A DNA stretch of 64,000 bases from Cantharellus purpuraceus (Eukaryota > Basidiomycota > Agaricomycetes > Cantharellales > Hydnaceae). Both the position numbers and the translations under genes were made by a program. The stretch covers positions 1,798,001 through 1,862,000 of the forward strand of contig JALBUN010000049.1 in the NCBI GenBank assembly GCA_025174535.1, read 5' to 3'. Numbering within the stretch: the first letter of the stretch is position 1; every line of letters begins with the position of its first letter. The notes under the pieces were generated by a model. That model was not told the origin of the DNA. It saw nothing but the letters and a program-made list of their open reading frames with translations, and made no database searches. This document shows, in pieces, positions 12,018 to 22,781 of this stretch.

Positions 12018-12975
12018 TGGGAACTCTAGAGAAAATATGTTGGGCTTTATATGAAAACGTAGCCGGCATTATTGACCAGTGATGATAAGATCGATACACC
12101 AGGGCAGATCTTCAAGCATGATCGCTGCATCGGAGCTCAGATTGATCGGGCCGCCTGAGACACGGGACACGTTTGCCGTTGAGCGAAGACAGACACCCAA
12201 AACAATGAAAAAAAAGGATTGCGCGGACCTCAGACATCTTCACTGGAATAATCTCTTCCAACGTTGAATTGTGCCCGTTTTGGCAATGCATAACTACAAT
12301 ACCTCCGATAACGAGTCGTCTTTTTCTTCACCCCATTCGCATCAGGGGAGTGTGACACTCCAATTGTTGAGCCTGCGAAGAAGCAGCTTCTTACTATATA
12401 GTACTTACTATAAACCAGGCAATTAGTCACTGGATTACAAGTATTAGAAACGGACCAAGCAATCGTCAAATGGTGTGAGTGAGGTAGTATCATATGCATA
12501 CCTTTGTCTAGTGTGAGGAAGGATGCTCACAATCCAGTTGGGGAACGACGACTGCCGGAGCAGGTACGAGTTCTCTCCAATATTGCAATGTTTGAAAGGG
12601 GGATACAAAACGGAACAAAAATCAGGGCCGCAATGGCGCATTCCGGAGGCCTTTCAAACAGTAAACTTACAGCCATGCACAACTTTTGAAAGTCCATAGG
12701 ATCATTTTTAAACTTTACAATGTAAGAGGGTTTATGGAACTGTGATTAGAAACAGGTCTCAGGTCACGTACGTCACTCGAGTCACGTGGTTGATGCGGCT
12801 GCTTTGTTATGCCTATTGGCAATTAGTAAATTCAGTCTAGCGAGAGAGTTGTGGCAATGCGAGGGTCTGTAACATATTAGTAATTGGTTAGCATTTTTGT
12901 TTGGTATATAAGCAGGCGACAGCTCACGTTGTGTCGCAGAATAAAGCGACTTTGATCCTAATCCTCCTTCAACTT
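12018..12975. other. Divergent intergenic region, promoter-like
   Basis: About 960 bp between the starts of the Prm10-like gene and the MDR oxidoreductase gene. No recognisable gene. At 12760-12795 there is a cluster of GTCACGT/TCACGTG sites (E-box-like) upstream of the oxidoreductase, and a TATATAAG sequence at about 12905 that could be a TATA element, about 70 bp before the ATG. Confidence 0.45.
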
Positions 12976-14247
12976 ATGATGGCTCCCCGATCCCATGAAG
13001 CAATCGCGACCACTGCCAAGGGCGTTCTTGAACAGGTGCGGCTGCGAACGCAACCACCACAAGACGACGAGGTCTTGGTCTCAGTCGAATTTGCTTCAGT
13101 AGTGGCATTCGACACTTGGATGACGGATTATGCTTATTTTGTCTCTTCGTATCCCCTCCCACTTGGAATGAACGCTGCGGGAGCTGTTGTTGATATTGGG
13201 TCAAACGTTGACACAGTGCAAGTCGGAGACAGAGTAAGCATTATGTCACTTTTAGAGCTCTACCTGATACAGTATGGTGCAAGGTAATTACATTTGCGCG
13301 CGCAGACGAGGTGAGAGGTAAAGCAATGCAACAAGCGGCATTGTTGTCAAAGTATAGTGTCGCCAAGGTTTGTCAATCGAGGCCAGTCCTAGGTATATGT
13401 ATCTGCTGACATACAGCTAACGTTGGAAGGTCCCAGACAACTTGGATCTCGCAGAAGCTGCGACAATCCCTGACAATTTCGTAACAGCATATTTTACGCT
13501 CTTTGACAATCTGCGGCTCCCTGTCCCTACTTCTCTCCCGGAGGCACAGTCCCCTGTAGAGAAAGACACCCCAATTCTCATCTATGGTTCAGGTACCACT
13601 GCTGGGCAGTACCTGATCCAACTTCTTCAACTAGCTGGTTACAGGCGTATCCTGACCACCGCATCGGCAAAGCACCACGAACATTTACTTTCGTTGGGGG
13701 CAACAGAAGTGTTCGATTACTCTCAGCATGATCTGTCAAATCAGATACTAGCGTCCACTAATGGTCAATTAGTGAAATACGCTGTGGACTGCGTGACAGC
13801 AGAATCCACGTTGCAACAGGTTGCAAAGGTGGTCGGCAAGGGAAGCATCGTAGCTATGCTTCTTCCTATCAAGGAAGGGTCCACTGTCACTGGGACACCG
13901 GGAGGCGAAATGTGGTCAGAACTCCCAGTAGACAGAAATCCATTTCCGGAAGGAGTGGAACTTATCGGCACTAAAACGTTTACATATCAGAATGTGCGCC
14001 ACCAAGTTTATTCGCACCGTTCTTGCAAGCCCACACCTCACTAATCCATGTCTAGAATCTTTTCATGAAAGAGAATCTTCTGCCGAAAATTATTCCACAG
14101 CTCCTTGCGGATGAGCTCATACAGCCTAGTCGCGTACGGTTGATTCAGGACGGTACATTCAAAGAACGTGCGGAGGAAGCTCTCGATCTACTTCGACACA
14201 ACAAGATTAGTGGTGAAAAAGTGGTCATCAGAGTTGGCTTCTCATAG
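12976..14247 (+). CDS. MDR-family oxidoreductase (enoyl reductase/quinone reductase-like)
   Basis: Medium-chain dehydrogenase/reductase of the zinc-free type (ToxD/LovC/quinone-reductase-like). Exon 1 carries HEAIATTAKGVLEQVRLRTQ and the catalytic-domain segment FASVVAFDTWMTDY, then PLPLGMNAAGAVVDIGSNVD and VQVGDR. Small middle exons follow. The large exon at 13433-13990 begins VPDNLDLAEAATIPDNFVTA and contains the Rossmann motif ILIYGSGTTAGQYLIQLLQL, then LSLGATEVFDYSQHD and LVKYAVDCVTAESTL. The last exon starts near 14060 (FMKENLLPKIIPQLLADELI) and ends with NKISGEKVVIRVGFS. About 340-360 residues, normal for the family. The zinc-ligand cysteines of alcohol dehydrogenases are absent. Such genes sit in secondary-metabolite clusters or stand alone; no polyketide synthase is nearby, so a stand-alone role is more likely. 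Confidence 0.88.
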
Positions 14248-14388
14248 TAAGAATATGAGTTGTTGTGTCGCCATTACTATGTGTATCATTAGTGTCACCC
14301 TGTTCAGTTTCCGATCGATAAAGTATAAAGGCTTTTCTGCACCCTGGAGGTTAGGTATTAGGTAGAAACTCCCGGAGCCCACGGTGTC

Positions 14389-14472
14389 GTCCGTATAGAT
14401 CAGTGGTTTAGATCGTTTGTCTTACATGCTGGTGTTCACAAAAGGTCGCAGGTTCGAAACCTGCTACGGACA
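14389..14472 (+). tRNA. tRNA-Val(UAC) with a 10-nt intron
   Basis: All arms fold. Acceptor GTCCGTA (14389-14395) pairs fully with TACGGAC (14465-14471), followed by discriminator A. D stem GATC/GATC encloses AGTGGTTTA. Anticodon stem TTTGT (14416-14420) pairs with ACAAA (14438-14442). T stem GCAGG/CCTGC encloses TTCGAAA. The anticodon loop reads CT-TAC-A, then ten extra bases TGCTGGTGTT (14427-14436) at the canonical nuclear intron site one base after the anticodon, then C. The anticodon TAC decodes GTA valine codons. A T run follows as RNA polymerase III terminator. Confidence 0.93.
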
Positions 14473-14476
14473 GCTG

Positions 14477-14480
14477 TTTT
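14477..14480 (+). terminator. RNA polymerase III terminator of tRNA-Val
   Basis: Four T residues five bases after the end of the mature tRNA sequence, the minimal Pol III stop signal. Confidence 0.7.
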
Positions 14481-14624
14481 GCTGTGTCAATAAAATCATC
14501 TCTCTTGTGTAAGCCGAATGATAAGTCCTGCCACCTTCACTCATTTTTAGTACCGCATATTTGCATGTTTTTTAAAGGACTTTTTGAAAGCATCCGTGCT
14601 TCCCTCAAGTTTAATAAGTGATAA

Positions 14625-17201
14625 TCATTTTCTACCACTACGCTGCCTGGGCTTACCCGCTCCGGGTAGAGCCCCAGGTTTGTTTCGTGCCCTGCTCTTA
14701 TTCTTGACATTGGACACGGTGTAAAAGTTCGTGGCCTTGCGCTAAAATGGAAAATGAGCATGCAGGAGCTAGCTGGATTGGAACAGCTCCTACCTTATTA
14801 GTCGTCATACGCTGTTCCTTCTTTGTAGACCGACCCGCAGACTGTACGTCGTCTGCTGAATCTTGTTCTTCAAGGACATCATCTATAACCGATGGTCAAC
14901 CCCCCATCATGCCGGCTTAGTCTATTACATACCTTTGGTACGTGTAGCGCCATCCTCTGGGAAAACATCTGCCCACTCGAGCTCCTCTTGTTCTTCATCT
15001 TCATATGATCCTTCGTCCTTTCCCTCATCGGCCACGCCCTCACGGTCATCATTATCACGAACTTCTACCTCTTCCATCTCACGCACATCCTCGCTGACAA
15101 ACGTGTTCTTCTGCATAATCCCTCGCAGTTTCTGCGTCACTCCCAAATCTCTGGGGTTTCCGTCTTGCCGCTGGTCCTTTTCTACCGCTTTCCCCTTACC
15201 CTTGACATCATTCGCCACTTCTTCACCTGAAGCCTTTGAATCTGTAGGTCTCGCAGGTGGCTCCACGAAAAAGGGAATGCGTCCACGGACCCAATCGCTC
15301 AAGACAATCTTGGCGACACCCTCAATGTCAGGCTCGCCACCTTTGAGCAAGCGTCCTTTGAGACGGGCTAACTTATCCAGAAATTCCTCCGGATCCCAGC
15401 GAACCTCTTTTGCGGCTTCGTCAACCTCTGGTAGAGGAATGCCATATGTACGAGAAAGGTAGACGGGCCGAACGCGCTGGAGCAAGGTGGGAATATGTTC
15501 ACTTGGTGAAGCCAGTGCTTCAACACGCACGACGCCTTTCAGTACTGTGGACGTAGTACTATCGGAAGCTGCAGATGACGGCACAATCCCAGGACAATCG
15601 ATGAGGTATATTCGCCGGGTGAGTGTAATGTATTGCCAAACCTGTACTCTTATATCAACACCGTTAGGTGCAGATGCACTGATGATGAAACCAACCTTGG
15701 TTTCCCCTGGCACGGGTGCAACCGTGCATACTTTACTTTTCTTCAGGGTATTAATGACGCTACTTTTGCCTACGTTGGGATATCCGATTAGTCCAACAGA
15801 AATTTGCTTCTTGTCTGAGTGGAGGGTTGAAAATTGACGGAGGAGTGCGATAAGGGAGCCTTTACCGAAGGAATGGTTGGGGGATGCATGGAAAGCGATC
15901 ACAGGGTATTGTGGTGTGAGGTGGGCAATATAACGCGCCTGTGTGCATAAGATATAAGTTATATCCTGGGTAGAACTACGGAAGAGTAAAGAATATATGA
16001 AGTGTATGTCCCAAAACTAAGTAACACATCCACTCGACCCATCACTTTCGGAGGAAAGAGACATGACGGAAGAAATCGATGCGAACAACTCTACCGGGAC
16101 GTTCCAACATCCAAATCCCGTGATCCCCAATACCTCGGAACGAGGCACAGAGGGAGATTGGATGAAAGAGTCGGTCTCCCACAAACGTAACAGCGCGACC
16201 CCGTGAGGGATGAGCAGGGAAGCACTTGACTTGGTTCGTGGAGTGTCACTTTGACACAGAAAAAAAATTCCATCACGAATGAACGAAACACGCACGGTTA
16301 CCCAGGCAGGAACTAGATCGCACTTGTTCAGCACCAGCACAACTTGCTTATGTGCCTTCTCCTTTTTCATGTAATCAAGGACACTGGTGCACATTGTTCC
16401 CAAAGGATCGCGCGCATCAAGAATATGCAAGATGACGTCGGATGAATCGATCACTTTGTATAATTCCCCATATATACGTTTTGATGTTCCTTTGGAGTAA
16501 ATCGGCTCGATGTGGTCTGCATGTGTAGGAGCCTCAGCATCGGGGGCAGCAATCGAGCCTGCAGATGTGGAAGGGTCGTCCGAGTGAGCAACCTTGGACA
16601 GCTCTTCGAAGGTCCCCACGTCCAAACGTGGTCGCTTCCGTTGTGCCTTTGGCCCAAATGTGTCTCCAAAAGGTTCTGTCTCTACTATATGGGAGCGCTA
16701 TATATGACTACCATGTTAGAATAATCGAAATATTCGCCAAGAGACATGACGTGCCTTCCGTGAGTTGGGATTCGCTGCATCGTCGAGAAGCGCCATAGGA
16801 AGTTTGTTTCGCCGCAAAAGAACAGAATATGGATCATTTGCACGGGTTGCCAGACTCGTCCTAAAATGGTCCAATGCAGTCTGAGATATCACTCTAGTAT
16901 TCCCTAGCCAGCGTCGATCAGAAGAACGATGACAAATAGTGATAAAAAACCCACCGAACCATCTTCGATCAGGCTGAACTCTGCCAATCTTCGTCTCATC
17001 CTCTCCTTTTTGAAAAGCGGCAGCCTTGACAATCTTGCCATCCCGATCGTATGTTGGTTTGCCGCCATTTAGCATCTTCAACCTGCTAGCAGCCTTAGCA
17101 TTTCGATAGAAGTTTTCACCCTTGACACGCTTGAGTGTCGGTTGAGACGACGAGCGAGCTTTTGAAGGCGAGCCATTGCTGGACTTTTTGGTTGGTGCCA
17201 T
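14625..17201 (-). CDS. NOG2: Nucleolar GTPase NOG2 (60S ribosome assembly)
   Basis: Circularly permuted GTPase needed for late maturation and nuclear export of the 60S ribosomal subunit. N terminus: [11 protein letters not shown], then [20 protein letters not shown] and [20 protein letters not shown], typical of the NGP1NT domain. The GTPase motifs appear in the permuted order: G4 [11 protein letters not shown] first, then G1 [20 protein letters not shown], a GETK G2 segment, and G3 IDCPGIVP. Downstream are [20 protein letters not shown] and [16 protein letters not shown], an acidic stretch ([14 protein letters not shown]), and a basic last exon [20 protein letters not shown] ending at 14625. 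About eight exons. The region after VPGETK reads through an intron near 15650-15690. The tRNA-Val gene lies about 150 bp beyond its 3' end on the other strand. Confidence 0.95.
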
Positions 17202-17629
17202 GGAGAGCAGGTGAAAAATAACGGCTTACATAAGGTGCCAGTGTCACAACAGACTTCAGTCACACTTGGTCACATATAATCTCTTACGGCGTTACGCTAC
17301 CATGCACTTAGAATTAGGGTGACTGACTCTGGAAACATCTGCGCAAGGGTAGTTGGTCTTACTGCCGATCTTATGGGAGGAATGCTGGTTGAAGGAACAA
17401 ATTCATCAGATCGCCACCACAAGCTAGAAACACAACTAGGCAGGCAGCGTGTATCAGACGATGGCTCTCTTCGGTCGAACACGGTGCCAGAAATTTTATA
17501 GGCTGAACATACATGCTGCATGAGAGGGAGGGGGTGGTGTTTTCCGAAACCCAAAATGAAGCTTGGGTGATTGATGAAGCTTGGGTGATTGACTAGTGTG
17601 GTCTACACGCTTCACTCACGCATGTCTGC
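17202..17629. other. Intergenic, upstream of NOG2
   Basis: About 430 bp with no gene I can support. Contains the 18-bp tandem repeat listed separately. Confidence 0.45.
17556..17591. repeat. Perfect 18-bp tandem duplication
   Basis: The unit ATGAAGCTTGGGTGATTG occurs twice head to tail (17556-17573 and 17574-17591) with no mismatch. Probably a recent slippage duplication; no function is implied. Confidence 0.9.
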
Positions 17630-18835
17630 ATGTCTGAACCAATTGTGCAGTCAAACACTTCACCTACCGCTAAGGGTCGCAGGCTAAGTAAGTGCAAAAT
17701 CCCCTATCTGTTGACGCACGTTATCAATGGCGTATGTGCAGATCGGAAACTATCTTCGATAAATTTGTATACCATGCATAATTCTGACGTCTTTCCGCGT
17801 ACTGGAAAGGATACAAATGCTTCCCGCTTCTGGTCAGCGCAATGCGTCGCGAAACAATCTGATGACGGGATTTTCGATAGGAACAATAGCGAAATGGACG
17901 TGCTCCTTATATATTCGTGAGTCTTACTGGTCATCTCTTCAAACACATCTCAATAAACTATATACTGCTCTTTTATCTGCAATCAGCTCTGCTATCAAAC
18001 TTGCAGTCCAGCCCGAACCCCAATCCGAGCGATACAACCAATACTCTTCTAAATATATTGATTAACAAAGTGGATAACGACACGTTCTCTGACCAGAACA
18101 CAACGCTTCCCATTCGAACTGGACTGAGATCTAAATTTATACACTTGCGTACACGAGTCTGGCCACCCGTCTTCTTACTACCTTTGGTGCCGTGCTGGCA
18201 AAGCAGTGGCTAGAACATCACGCTTTGGACGGGGCATCTTCGTTGAGCGCTGCAATCAAAGGCAGCCAATGCGATTTTAACGATGCAACTTAGATGGAAA
18301 AAAAAAACAACACGAAACACCGTTGCTCCCATAATGCCACTTGCGACAGTATGCTGTTGATTCCATGTATTCGCGGAGAGCGATACTAAAAGAACCAATG
18401 GTGAGAGCTTCAGTAAAGTTGGGAAGGCTGCGATAAAAGTACCGGAATGCCAAGTTTCAGTCTATCCAGTCCAGATGCCTATGTCGACCATACTTGAACC
18501 TATTGTGCACATTTCCCGAATGTAGCCCGAGTTTTTACCAGGTTTCTTGAGCAGCCTCAAAGCTCTTTGAGGGGTACCTTTGGAACTGATCGCCAGATCA
18601 ATTACATGGCTTCGAATGTATCTCTCGCGAATGATATCAGCCCAGTGGCAGGAAACCCGATTGTCAGACAATGGCCCAGAGTTAGCTGAAGGCTCGGACA
18701 AGTCAAAACAATTCATGTCGGTCGCCTGAATTCGCCTGTTGATTCAGCAGTTGGACAGTACATAATCCAATGGATCATGGAGACATCTACGTCGTAGAAA
18801 TAATAACCGCTGCAGTGAAGATGCCAAAAGTCGAG
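17630..18835 (+). pseudogene. Decayed DUF6535-type membrane protein gene
   Basis: Pieces of the basidiomycete DUF6535 family lie in order on the plus strand but in shifting frames. The sequence opens with MSEPIVQSNTSPTAKGRRL and a GT donor. Near 17805-17915 comes GKDTNASRFWSA...NNSEMDVLLIY, like the family's N-terminal RxWxxYxxEA...DVLLVFA region. Near 17985-18110 is LQSSPNPNPSDTTNTLLNIL, like the loop after the first helix. Near 18165-18280 is LLTTFGAVLAKQWLEHHALD, then after a frame change GIFVERCNQRQPMRF. Near 18741-18833 is VGQYIIQWIMETSTS, a stop and frame shift, then VEIITAAVKMPKVE, like the family's later QWxLETSTD segment. Several stops and shifts cannot be removed by plausible introns. 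Family assignment is from memory of its motifs; function of intact members is unknown. Confidence 0.6.
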
Positions 18836-20231
18836 TGATCGGTAGAGTGGGGTGTGAACATGTACCAGATCGACTTATATGCGTGCCTCGACTTTACATG
18901 ACAGTTTCACCCCTTTCACAGGAACGAGTGGTGGCTTGCTTGACAGCAATCTACTCCTTTGTCTTGAACGGAATCGTGTTCAAATTCGAAACTTAAGCAA
19001 CATGTATATCCCTATGATCACAATAGCAGCATATCCCTAGTGCCCTGAGGTCAAGGCTTCCTCCTTTTCTGTGCCACGGATGAACCCATGGTGTTGGATA
19101 TTACTTGTCTCCCATCCTCTGACCGCATCTGGTTGACGCGTATGTTCCTGCACCGAGGTGAATACTTAAATTCTCTCACCTTGGTGACTGGTTTGATTGA
19201 CAAGTGCCTCCATGATCCGAAGTCGCCTCCCCGCTATTCGCAAGTCTGATGGCTAGATTATGGACAGATAGGCGACATTCGACCAAGCTTGACAAAAGGT
19301 AGGCTCAGTCTTGTTGTACAGCCGTGTGGGTCAAGTGATAACTTTGATTAGCGCAGCCATCCCCAAACTTCGACGCTCGGTGGTCTAATACATGTTAGAT
19401 GTGCTTCTCAGTGAACCCTCAGCGTCATCCCAACAATTATCCCTCAGGAAAGGAAGCTACTTCGTCCATCATTTGAACGCCCTACGACTTATATTAAAGG
19501 TCAACTTGACACCAACTATGGTAAGTCCATCCAATGTCTCCAGCTCTGCTTCCGTTTCCTTGGGGAAGAAAATGCGGGCAGGTACTGCTGAAATCCGATA
19601 CAATGATTTCGCGGCTGCCCTTTGTCTTAGTCTTTTTGCATTCTCCAGTGGCCGAGAACCACCTGATTTGAGGGTTTCTATACGATTTCCACCAGCCAGA
19701 CTGTACAAACCGACGCAGTTTTACTTGCTGGTACTATCTGCGTGTTTGCAAAGCCAATCGTCATCCTACGATAGACGCAGGGTTCACCGATTAGCTCTGG
19801 CCATTAGGTGATCTCATTTAGTTTCAAGTGAGCGAGTTTAAGTCTAGTTTGTATCCACAATTATGATCTTTTTTTTTTTTACAGTAGGTATAGTACAGGA
19901 AGACTGTTTCAATTACACCTTCTTTCCCAACGAAGGTCGTTAGCGTGGGTGGCCAATTAGTCACTCTCCAAATCTGACACTCCACGTACGTCTCGAAGGT
20001 CACATCGAGGAGTTTAGATGAGCTCTTGCAGGGCCACGACAGGAAGTACATTGACACCGTCAATTGCTAGTCCTTTGGCCTGATCACCCCGAGCTTAGAG
20101 GGACGACCCGAGAACGGGGACGGGAGTAGCACGGCAATCCTCATTCGCTACCATCTAGTCCAATATTCCACTCCTGTCTGATGAGACACTTAGCAGTGTT
20201 GGGTGCCTCAGTTGCACCCCCTCTATTCCAG

Positions 20232-20260
20232 TTTTCTTTTCTTTTCTTTTTCTTTTCTTT
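20232..20260. repeat. (TTTTC)n-like pyrimidine microsatellite
   Basis: About 29 bp of T and C only, built from TTTTC units of slightly varying T length. Low-complexity sequence. Confidence 0.8.
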
Positions 20261-20416
20261 GGTCTTAGACTAATAATGCATTGCTCCATCTATGATTTCT
20301 TCACACTCCTAATCCTCTACTCCGCATTGACTCTTGGGCATACCTGTGAGTTTGTCCATGCCTGTGTTGGGCGAGGTAAATTGTGTAACAGTTCTCTTTC
20401 TTCTGTCCCTTTCTCT

Positions 20417-20950
20417 CTAACCCTTGTCTGGCAGGTGCACGTCCCCAAAGGTGTTTTTGAACCTCTGCATCTCGTTGATGTACCGAAAGAGTGCCGGTAA
20501 CGCCTTCAGCTTCGCTAGTAAGATGTTCAGTTCTCTCGCACCCCGCTTCAGTTTAGTTCGAACTTCTTTCTTGTGCAGGGCATTGTAAAAGGGGGTAATG
20601 GACCGTCTCATCGCTTCTTCGGCATCCTAGGCTCCTACTCCTTTGCAAGTCACACGGCCTGGTAATTCGCTCCCATATTCCTCCTGCTTTTTGTCTGCTT
20701 GTGGTCGTTCATGTTGCATTTTCCCATGAGGCTCACCTTCAAGCGGGTTGGGTTGAAGTTCTGCATGCCACCATAGTTCCTCCACGTGTCCTTCTCTTTT
20801 CAGAAGCAAGAGCCAAGACAATTTGATCATTCCCGGAGTCGGCTTGCCACTTTTACAAGTCTTGAACCTGCTCGGAATTGTCTCCGATATTTCTAGAAAT
20901 TCGCCGACTAGCGTACTATGTCGACTGCGGCGGTGAGTGAGCCTGTTATA
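20417..20950 (-). other. Open minus-strand stretch with one stop, unknown
   Basis: Two open segments in the same minus-strand frame are separated by a single TAG at 20627-20629. The upstream part has GEFLEISETIPSRFKTCKSG and GKMQHERPQADKKQEEYGSE; the downstream part has MRRSITPFYNALHKKEVRTK and AKLKALPALFRYINEMQRFK, a helix-prone, charged composition. It may be the remains of a coding gene, or chance. I do not recognise a family. Confidence 0.25.
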
Positions 20951-21096
20951 GCTGTGCATTGTCATGGAGAGCTGGAAGGGAAGTTGTGCTATGGGAATAG
21001 AACTACAGAATCGGGTCACGCTTCGGTCACATTTACTAACCGTGCAGGTACTCTTTTCTATAATACCTCGCGCTGACTGCTCCAACGGTGCAAAAT

Positions 21097-22781
21097 ATGC
21101 AACTCCCCAGTTCCCCCGGAGAACCAACTTGTATTCTTGCAGGAAAACTTTTTGATGCTTATTCAAAACAATTTCTAAAAGATCAACTCATCAGTACCTG
21201 TCCTCTTCGTGGCATTATCACAGGCATTCGTACTATATCCCTAGAAGAACAAGAGACCCTCATTTCAAAAGGTGGGGAAAATGTGATTGACCTTCGCCAG
21301 CAGACCGTGTTACCCGGCTTTGTAGACGCCCACGTACACTGTGAGCATCCACAACTAGATTTTTTGAACCTGACATTAATATTCAGCGACTATAGTCTTC
21401 ATTCATCCGTACTCAGAAACATCCTGGACGGACCAGGTGACCAGAGAAAGTGTTGTGGAGCGTACCGTGAGAGCTGTCACTCACGCCAGGAACACACTTC
21501 TCGCCGGTTTCACGACCGTTAGGCAAGTGACAGCTTGACACAGGTTCCGCCCATTCATCCTTTCCCATGATGACATATCCTCACAGAGATCTTGGAACCG
21601 AGGGTGCCGAAGATGCAGACATTGCACTTCGAAAATGTCTGTCAGGTGCGAACGCGTTGATTCCAGGTCCCCGTTACTTTTGTGCCAATCGTGCCATTGT
21701 TTCGACTGGAAGTTATGGTAGGTACCTCCCCTTTCTCCGGAACTTCATAAATAACTGCAAGTCTCTTAATGGCGTAGGGCCCAGGGGAGTGCATCGCTTG
21801 AATATGGATGGGGTGGAAGGTATCACAGGAGCCGAGGTGGCTGATGGTAAGGAAGGGTGTAGAACGGCAGTCCGTCGCCAGATCGGAGCTGGGGCAGATT
21901 GGATCAAGGTAATTAACTATATCTTATACTGTCTATATTACTATAACGGATTTGGTGTAAGATATACGGAGGTAATTATTCATTCCATCCCCAACTAATA
22001 GGTGAATCTCATCTCTGGCATTATAAATGAAGATTACTCCGCTCGTTCCCGGATGAACACTGTCTCTCCTAGAATCGCTTCGACATCTATCTCACTCTTT
22101 CAGGCTGACGAACTGAAAGAGATGATCTCCACCGCAACCGCGCTGGGCGTGAAAACTGCAATGCATCTCAATGAGGATGCCACCGCTCTCTTTCTAAAGC
22201 AAAGCAATGTCGTGCCACACACGATCGAGCACGGCTCCCATATATCCGATCAGCAACTCTTGTTTCTACGAGACAGGGGTGTTTATTGGGTCCCGACCTT
22301 GGCCGTCTATTACACGAATCGCGCCACTGCTGCTGAGTACTGGGGAAAAACTGCCGCGACATTTCAACGCGCACTGAAAATCGAAGGGCTCAAGATTGCA
22401 TGTGGGGGAGACACTGGGACATTTCCCCATGGAGATAACGCATTGGAAATGAAGCTTATGGTGCGATTGGGTGCAGATTGGAGGAGCGTTCTTCAATGGG
22501 CTACTTTGTCTGGGTGGGAATGCGTGAGGGGGATGCAGTGGGAAGGTCAGAAGGGTCGAGAGCGGATTGATAGGATCACGCAGTTGCAGGAAGATGTGAG
22601 GATTACGGGAGACAATGATGTGCCGTTCGGAGCTATCAAGGAAGGGTTTGCAGCCGACATCAATGCCACTCGTGTCGACTTTGAGGAAGATTTCGAGAAG
22701 GCGGTGGATCCTGCCAGTATTTCGTTTGTAATGAAAGGAGGTAAAGTATTCAAGCGGGATGGAAAGGAGGTCTCTCAATAG
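21097..22781 (+). CDS. Amidohydrolase-family metal hydrolase
   Basis: Member of the amidohydrolase superfamily (imidazolonepropionase/prolidase-like branch common in fungi), which hydrolyses amide or related bonds with one or two bound metals in a TIM barrel. Exon 1 starts MQLPSSPGEPTCILAGKLFD and ends at the first metal motif, VLPGFVDAHVH. Later exons carry HARNTLLAGFTTV then RDLGTEGAEDADIALRKC, GADWIK, ADELKEMISTATALGVKTAM with HLNEDA, and HTIEHGSHISDQQLLFLRD. Near the end are IACGGDTGTFPHGDNALEMK, with the family's Asp, and PFGAIKEGFAADI. The C-terminal beta segment SFVMKGGKVFKRDG is typical. About five introns. In HLNEDA the usual second HxH is reduced to one His, common in this branch. 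The ATG at 21097 is assumed; an upstream exon is not excluded. Substrate unknown. Confidence 0.9.

Larger units (their letters stand above)
18836..21096. other. Gene-poor stretch
   Basis: About 2.2 kb before the amidohydrolase. No intact gene. It may include the 3' remains of the DUF6535 relic up to about 19800 (a plus-strand open stretch at 19392-19811 without a recognisable family), a 12-T run at 19869-19880, a pyrimidine microsatellite and a minus-strand open stretch, the last two listed separately. Confidence 0.4.

Noticed and set aside
15487..15837. Plus-strand frame of 116 codons
   Set aside because: Antisense of the NOG2 GTPase domain.
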